A stretch of 64,000 bases of DNA from Bagarius yarrelli. Taxonomy: Eukaryota; Chordata; Actinopteri; Siluriformes; Sisoridae. Both the position numbers and the translations under genes were made by a program. Under the pieces are notes generated by a model. That model was not told the DNA's origin. It searched no databases and was given only the letters and a program-made list of their open reading frames with translations. The stretch covers positions 124,001 to 188,000 of the forward strand of contig VCAZ01000099.1 in NCBI GenBank assembly GCA_005784505.1, in the 5' to 3' direction. This document shows, one piece after another, positions 57,201-64,000 of this stretch; the stretch's first letter is position 1; every line of letters begins with the position of its first letter.

Positions 57201-59267
57201 CATTTTGTAAATATTCCTACGAGCATTTAAATCTTAAGATCTCTCACTCTTCTTGAATGGATCAAGAGTCAAGAATGTGGATCACCTCCTTTGTCCTGGT
57301 TTATTCACTTATCGTGTCAAAATTTGGAAGTTGAGCTGAGACAGGTCTGTTAAACTATCGTGATTGTGTAGGGGAACTTTACGCACCGTTGTGTTGCTTC
57401 GTGCTGGTGGCCTGCAGGTGGACGTCAGCATGGACGGCCATTTCTCCGCTTTTCATCGCGTCCAGGAAGTTTTCAGTGAGTGGGGGGAAGTCTAAAGGCA
57501 AAAGTGGAAATGACTGACTTTGGTTCTGCTTGTGGCTCGTGTACATTTAGAATGTTTTAAAACAACAATTGATCAAATAATTTTCAAAACATATGAAGTA
57601 TCATAGTAAAATCATTGCTGTTAAGCGAGTCATCATTCTTGATTAGCCCTTAATACAGTAATGCATCCACTTTTTAATCAATATACATTATATATTACAT
57701 AAAACGTAAGAATTTAGCAGACTTCTGTTCTGGATAACATTTTCTTTACATAAGTATTTTTGTTTTAAATGTTCCGCAAAACAAATGTTTTAGAACACAT
57801 TTCCAATTGTTTCCATTGTTTTCTTAACGATGCCATATCATTATGGAGGTGACGTGTGCAAAGCTAAGCTAAAATTCACCACTGTTATAATAAACCTACT
57901 TTTAAAATTTATAGACTGATCATTTCTTTGTCGGTGGGCAAATGTACAAAATCAGCATGGAATCAAATTATTATTTTTCCTTCATAGTTGACTGCATCAC
58001 AGTTCAGAACATGTGATGTGTTGTGGATTAGGTTTAATAATAGAGTGTAAGTTTAGCATTTGCACAAATAAAGCATTTAGAACAACAATGTAGCTTTAAC
58101 AAAGAGTAATTGTACTTAATCCACACTTTCCAGTCTATGCAGTGTGACATTTGGTTATTGAATTTCTGTATCTGAATCTCCAAAACAAACCATAAAGCAC
58201 TTTATTTTTATTTATATCTTTGTACTATTGCATGTATCTATACTTATGATTTGGGTATTATATTTTACGCATATAAAATACAAAATTGAGCTATTTATGT
58301 CATCTGAAGAAATTTTAACATCGCAAAATATCAAACAACAAAATATCGCAATGTCAATTTTTTTTCCCAATATCGTGCAGCCCTGTTTTATATATTATTC
58401 TATCTATTTATTTATTGATATATTAATAAATTACTAGATTGCTGAATACTAGTTAGTAAACAATCTTAGTTCATTTGTGCTTTAAAGTAACTAGTAAAAT
58501 ATTAAAAATGTGCATTACTTAAATTAAAATTAAAGTATGTTCATCAACATTTGTTTATGGGGTGCCTGGTTTACGTATTAATGTAATACCACCAAACTAA
58601 AAACTCAGTTATTTGTAGCAGTGCTGTTTTTATTTATAACAAAATAAAACAGGTCACATGACCTGTTTATTTAAAGTGCGATAAAATGGCTGATTAAATC
58701 AGTCTTTTATTCCAGGAACATTAAGTGTTTTATTTTGCAAAATCGTGACTAAAGCATCGATATGACAAGCTTTGCTGCTATTTCAAATTGATAACATCAA
58801 CAAAGAAACCTGATACTAGTCTTAGTTTGCGTAGGTCAGAGTTTATAGATAATACTTCCAATCATTGATCATTATTGACAAAAACTTCCAACCTCCCTAA
58901 AATAAACTGAACCTTTTTTTCTAGTTTTACCAAAATTCTTGTAAACTGCTTTTTTACATCATACCACAATGTTTTATCAACATGTATGCCAAATATTTTA
59001 TTGCCCCTTAATACCAGTCTTTTTACTGTGTCATTATTCAAAAATGTGACACGTACTAAAGCAGAACTCGGGTGCTCATGTTAGAGCGACACTAAGCTTC
59101 AAAATAGCCTGGGTGTGTGTAAAGCGTAAACATCACGTGACAAGGGAATACACACCAGTCATTTTTTCATAGTCTGGTGTCTGGGAGCCTGAACTGCTAC
59201 TGTCCAGCATGTCCTGTCTCCTTTGACGCACTACTCTGTCAAGATCTGAAAAATCAGCTGAGAAGTC

Positions 59268-59301
<34 letters not shown>

Positions 59302-62300
59302 CCACATGATTCATGTGGACAGTAAAAATCAGAAAAATACATTACACACTGACACCATGGTGACTTTATGCCGTGCTGCACTTCGGGAGTCGCATGACAA
59401 AGCTCCCTCTGGAATGGAAATAAAGAAACCACATGCAAATCAAAACTAACCAGAGGAAGCGATGAAGGGCAGTCCCCTCTGAAGCTGTTCTCTGCTGATG
59501 ATGTGATCGGAGTGCTGCCGGCATTCTCAACCTAAAACAAAAAATATGGCGCGTTTCATTTTGTTGTGTACGGATATGATGCTGTAAAACATGGCAGTTA
59601 GAAGAAACGCTCGTTTACGTACGCTTAAATGACTGCAGATGGAGAGCAGGAACTTGTAGGAAGCTTCCCGGGACAGGAATGACACAAAAAGATGCTAAAT
59701 AAAACATAATTGTATGCGAGTTAAAGATTGTTTCTACAAATCGTAATTGAACAGACTTCCAGGTCCTGAACTTTTTACGTACCCTTTCAGTTGTAGTTGA
59801 GATCACAAGTGCGTTTGGCACCAAAAGGGCAGTTTTTGTCTTTTTTATTAGGGTGATAGACAGGACAGGGATAGTAATCTGTGGCAACAACAACACAAAA
59901 ACCCATTGTTATGTTAATGAAGCCTTTCCTTGGTGTTAACTTAATTACCAGGGTTTCCTAGCACGTCTATACCTTAGTATCTCTGCCAAACACTTTGGAA
60001 TGGAAGCAAATCCAGTTATTAGAGACGAAAAGCCTTCCCTGATAAAGAATGTCCTTCTGTAGAGCACAAGTATAACCTAAGGACAGACACTAAGGGTTAG
60101 ATAAGACAAAACGAAGTAAAGAAATTGCTTTCAGCACAGAGTAACCTGATAAGTTTATAAGAAAGTTGATAAGAAAGGAGTCTAATAGAACTTGGTTAAA
60201 CACAATATTGACTCACTTTGTTTGAGGATCTCCTCGTTGCTTATTTCTTTAAAGAGCTTATGATATTGTGCGTTCGCTTTGGAGAACTAGAAACACACAC
60301 ACACACACATATATGTATAAAAGAATAAAATAATCGATGTGTAATGAAAATGACACATCAGTGACACTTTGCATATTAGCTTGTTAGCATCTTAGTCATA
60401 TCAGCTTGTTAGATTGAATTAGTTTTTGTTGCTACTATAAAATATTAATGGTTATTAGATATATTAACCAAGGCTTGCATTGGCAAGGGCATCATGACAT
60501 GATACAAATAGGCCATGATCAATATATTGCGGTACAAATCATATTGCAATAATTTCAATTAAAAAAAATAAATAAAAAAGGTAAAACAAATAGCGAAAAA
60601 ACTAAAATATGCTTTTGATACCATTGGTGTATGTGTCAGTGACAACAACAGGAAGTCAAATTGTTTTAATTAAATATTAACCTGAATGTATATGTATATA
60701 ATCGTGATTTAAACATGTGTCGATACTAAAGGTGAAAATATCGATAAACTATCAGAAGAAATAATTTGCCGTCTCAACATTAATATTACTTTATGATTTG
60801 CTTAACAGACATTAAAATATTTTGGATAATTAAATAATTACTTTAATTACAGCTTTGCATAATTGGATAATTTTATTTATATATCCAAAATATGTTTTTG
60901 TACATACCTGACTGTACTGATTTTTCTTCCTGTCTACTTTTGACTCCGAGTCTGGTGGACTGAGTGCGACTGATGATTGATCAGCCAGCTTAAGTCTTTA
61001 GAAGATATAAAAAACACAGAACAGAGCAACTGAAATGTGTGAGCAAAGAATTACACATCAGAACTAAGGCACTTATGTGTGTTTATTTCCCAAAAACTCA
61101 TACATGATACATGTTAAGGAGGCGGGTATAGGTGCTGTTCAACCAGTCACACTAATTTATACAAAACAACTTGTGGGACAACTTACAATTAAATAAGATT
61201 AAAGCCAAGGCTGGTTTTGAAGGTCACACCTGTTTTTTTTTTTTCCATTTAGTATCTCGCCCTGAAAATGACTTGGCGGAAGTAAACACAGCTGGCGTTA
61301 ACTTGGCTTTCTTCTCCTTTTACAATGCAACGTTTACCGGCACAAGAATGTCGACCGCAATTCCATTTTTTAAAAGGGAATTTTCTTCACAAACCTTCTT
61401 CATGTTATAATAAAGCCACAGAAAGTGTAAACTTGTCATGTTCCGGTCACACCGACTATATAAATGGTTTAAAACTTGTCCCTTGAATGAATGGTGGTAC
61501 ATCCTCATTACATTTACATGTACGGCCTCTTCCAGAGTGACCTACATGTATTTCATGTCATGTGATTTTGCTTTAACAGATCATGTGATAGAATGTAACA
61601 ATGACTGGTATGTTTGGGTGCATGATGGAGTCTATTAATTTTTCCGCGAATCAATTTTTCCTCCCTGATATTTGGCAACAGTTTATCAGGGAGTGACGAT
61701 ATCGACTTATTGAATGGACACGATAGCTTTTGTGCGATATTTCAATTTTAATTTGATATTCAAGTTTAATTTCCTTATTGGATGGAAACATAGCTTACGA
61801 GACATTCCACAGGACCCAAATGACTGAAGACCTGGAATAAAAGTCAACCCCGTGTCTTAAATAGTAGGCCATACTGCCAGGATCCATGAAAACCTCTCTT
61901 ATAAGCCTGTGCAAAACACACATTAAAAAAAAAAAAAGAAAAACAAATGGCATGTGCATGTGCACTGATCCATAACTGCGTTTGCACAGCGGTGAGGTCA
62001 GTAAACAACACTGACGTAAGCAGGCATGAGACCAGGTTGGATGAGGCAAGCTTTGTATGACCAATCCAGAAAAACTTGTCATTATACCTATTTTTACAAT
62101 AAAGCCCTAATAGTCATATAAGGAAAGGTGAAACATTTTTGAGGCAGACAAAATAGTTTTTGCCCTAACTTTAAAAAGGAGTGTAGTCTAAATGCGATAA
62201 TGACACGACGTAATAACTAACAGCTAATTTTCTGTTTCTAGTCACAACCGGTTTTATACAGACCTTTTTTTTCATTAATACAGGCAATACATAATTTATA

Positions 62301-63825
62301 GTTACGTTATCTATTTATCTATTCATCAAAACATACAATTGTGTAACAAGTTTGCATACTTTTCTACAGGTTTTCTTATTCATAGTGATATTTGTATCAG
62401 AACATTTTGGTTTTAATGCCTTGTGGTGTTTAAAGTTAATTCAAGGCGAGTTTATTTATTTAGCACGTTTCATACACAGTGGTATGTCGAAGTGCTTTAC
62501 ATAAGAGAAAATTGCGTTTTGTTTAATTGCGTAGCTGCGTTGTTTTACGTAGCACCGTGGGGGTCCTGGAGAAACGTTTCATTTCATTGTCTGCCGCATC
62601 TGCTATATAAGGTTAAAATGACAATAACTTGTCAATACTTGAGAAAGAAAGATTAGGAATAAAATAAAGTTATGCGTTATCATACAGAAGGAATCGCTTA
62701 TGGAGGGTGTAATAACACATCCTTACATCCTCTGTATTAATCCTCTTACAATTCCTATTACTTTTTTAGTTGCATTCAACGTTACGGAATAGCCTAGAGA
62801 CACATGACTTCCTGTTATCCTGTGGGTTACAAGCAGTGATTCCCTCATGGCCGTCCTTTCTTTTTTTTTTCAGTTTGCCACAAAAAAAACCCCGCACTGG
62901 TGTAGAGAAACCGGAAAGACGAAACTTTACTACCCTTCTGGCTGCACTGATACAAAAAAACTTAGCGTGGTACTACTTTTCTGTTAAATGTGATTTACAT
63001 TTAATTAATTTATACAAAATGAGCAATTAGCGGTTAAGGCAATAATGGCAACTCGGTGGTGCTGGGAATCAAACCCACAATCTTCCGCTTAGCAGGCTAC
63101 AACCCCAACGCAAGCTCTAAACCATAACTATGTTTCCATCCACCTTTTTTATGCAGATTTTGGACTGATTGTGGAAAAAAAATGTGATTTTGCTTCCACA
63201 GTTGTTGTGATAAAAATATCCTTAAAGTCACCGGTATATTTGGGTGGACGATGAGGTCTGAACATTCTTAAATTTACAACAAAAAAGTAATGACTGTTCT
63301 TAATGAAAACTTTAACACGACACACAAATCTTATTTCAGTTCATCAGGACGTGGTAGATTTAATCTGCCATTCTGTGAACAGTTCTAAAGTATCCGACAT
63401 GTTGTACCATTCACACACACACACACACACACACACTCTGAGCTCTGTTCTGTCATCCTGTCTAGTTTATACAGAGTACAGCATATTACGTGTCGGATCG
63501 TGGACATAATGTCTTGGACATTCGACATAACGTCCTGGACATTCAACAAAACGTCCTGGACAGTTGACAAAACGTCCTGGACAGTTGACAAAACGTCCTG
63601 GACTTTTTGTTTAAGTGTGTACTAAGAAGCTAAATGAGGTCATTTGAACCAACGTCATACTGGCGCATCCACTGTGTGTGTGTGTGTGTGTGTGTGTCTT
63701 ACCTCAGGATAGGAGATTTCCTCCTGTTTTCAGGCACATCGGACTCCGTGTCTATGGACACCTGAAGGTCAAAAGAAGGTTTTCTGCTTTTCTTCAGCTT
63801 CTCTTCTGCATTTTCAGCATCTGAA
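54277..63825 (-). CDS. gramd2b: GRAM domain-containing protein 2B (N-terminal exons outside the window)
   Basis: GRAMD2B is a membrane-anchored GRAM-domain protein; its function is poorly defined. Thirteen exons in coding order: 63703-63825, 60908-60995, 60217-60286, 59973-60076, 59783-59878, 59623-59694, 59451-59531, 59156-59267, 57387-57491, 55959-56049, 55703-55804, 55174-55252, 54277-54315 (TGA); about 387 residues, all in phase (human is about 432). The GRAM domain runs from QYHKLF through LQKDILYQGRLFVSNNWICF, KVFGRDTK and LIKKTKTALLVPNALV. Then SAENSFRGDCPSSLPLDFSADFSDLDRVV-type sequence matches human GRAMD2B. One hydrophobic segment follows (SLLLVYLILVCVLVMSS), then a short helical tail ending FKLEKIQKNLRKLLEGS. 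The first listed exon is the least conserved. Neighbour of aldh7a1 as in human. Confidence 0.9.
54402..54645 (+). repeat. Local duplication, copy 2 (in gramd2b last intron)
   Basis: This is the counterpart of 52641-52962, with about 90% identity by eye over the first 190 bases and a deletion before the final block. It lies between the last two gramd2b exons. Confidence 0.75.
54987..55011. repeat. Microsatellite (GT)n
   Basis: About ten GT units in the last gramd2b intron. Confidence 0.85.
56083..56464 (+). mobile_element. MITE in gramd2b, sister of 50582-50927
   Basis: Left end agctgtgtattggcaagggc, right end gttacacagcctt, with a shared internal gttagcgctatcaatatt block and a gtgtcagtgacaactaca block. 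There is no coding capacity. Confidence 0.65.
57985..58384 (+). mobile_element. MITE copy in gramd2b intron (family of 16973-17535)
   Basis: It contains gactgcatcacagttcagaa, gtttagcatttgcaca, tagctttaacaaaga and the terminal atatcgtgcagccct, in the same order as 16973-17535. The left terminus is eroded. Confidence 0.55.
59272..59298. repeat. Microsatellite (CA)n next to a gramd2b acceptor
   Basis: The CA run starts 4 bases from the 3' splice site of the gramd2b exon at 59156-59267. On the coding strand it is a (TG)n tract replacing most of the usual polypyrimidine tract. Confidence 0.9.
60472..60779 (+). mobile_element. Diverged MITE copy in gramd2b
   Basis: It contains ggcttgcattggcaagggca, gtgtcagtgacaacaacagg and tcgatactaaaggt. 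These match 56083-56464 in order, with more mismatches and a lost right end. Confidence 0.5.
62995..63125 (-). repeat. SINE copy in gramd2b intron
   Basis: The blocks gagcaattagcggttaaggc, ggcaactcggtggtgctggg and aatcaaacccacaatctt match the family at 29201-29369. The LINE-like tail is lost. Confidence 0.55.
63413..63436. repeat. Microsatellite (CA)n
   Basis: About eleven CA units in a gramd2b intron. A (TG)n run lies at 63673-63697, immediately beside the gramd2b donor at 63702. Confidence 0.9.
63502..63603. repeat. 21-bp minisatellite
   Basis: Four full units and partial ends of ggacagttgacaaaacgtcct, at 63516, 63537, 63558 and 63579. The last two full units are identical and the earlier ones differ by a few bases. 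It lies in a gramd2b intron about 100 bases from the exon at 63703. Confidence 0.92.
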
Positions 63826-64000
63826 CTGTGGATATACAACAAATCCACAAACACACACACAGGATTTAGAGATTCTTAAAATGTAATTAAACCCAAAGCT
63901 CCCCATCACACACACACAACACACACACAACAAAAACAGCTGACGTAAAACTTTAATATATTTGAAATGCCATAATTATATTTGACATAGCATTTATAAC

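Noticed and set aside
63502..63603. CRISPR-like spaced repeats
   Set aside because: The units are head-to-tail with no unique spacers; this is a minisatellite in a vertebrate intron.

Overview
The window is vertebrate nuclear DNA. It has long introns with GT-AG borders, AT-rich intergenic sequence, many microsatellites, tRNA-derived SINEs and MITE-like elements. The repeat families, together with a divergent MAT2A-like paralogue, point to a teleost fish. Some SINEs resemble ones I associate with catfish and related otophysans, but that is recall, not a measurement. No prokaryotic-type system, CRISPR array or virus was recognised.

Layout, left to right: the last three exons of scd5 (+, cut by the left edge); tmem150c (+, complete coding region); enoph1 (-, complete); hnrnpdl (+, complete); hnrnpd (+, complete); a vamp8-like SNARE gene (-, complete); a mat2a-like methionine adenosyltransferase gene (+, complete); an initiator tRNA-Met gene (-); aldh7a1 (+, complete, 18 exons); and gramd2b (-, last 13 exons, cut by the right edge). 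Exon borders were placed by hand from splice consensus plus protein-family continuity. Coding lengths close in frame for every complete gene: 247, 261, 297, 312, 102, 390 and 540 aa.

The first five genes keep the order and relative orientation of human 4q21 (SCD5-TMEM150C-ENOPH1-HNRNPDL-HNRNPD). The vamp8/mat2a pair recalls human 2p11 (MAT2A-GGCX-VAMP8). The aldh7a1/gramd2b pair recalls human 5q23. The window therefore joins three ancestral linkage blocks. The genes do not form one pathway; they are housekeeping or metabolic genes: lipid desaturation, a mechanosensitivity-linked membrane protein, methionine salvage (enoph1), S-adenosylmethionine synthesis (mat2al), lysine catabolism (aldh7a1), RNA binding (hnrnpd/dl), membrane fusion (vamp8) and a GRAM-domain membrane protein.

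The most interesting items are: a matching pair of unannotated-looking 3'-UTR cassette exons in hnrnpdl and hnrnpd; a retained SCD5-type desaturase in a fish; a MAT paralogue whose near-invariant GHPDK motif reads GHADK; a GC-AG intron in enoph1; and SINEs whose 3' tail matches that of a LINE remnant in the same window.
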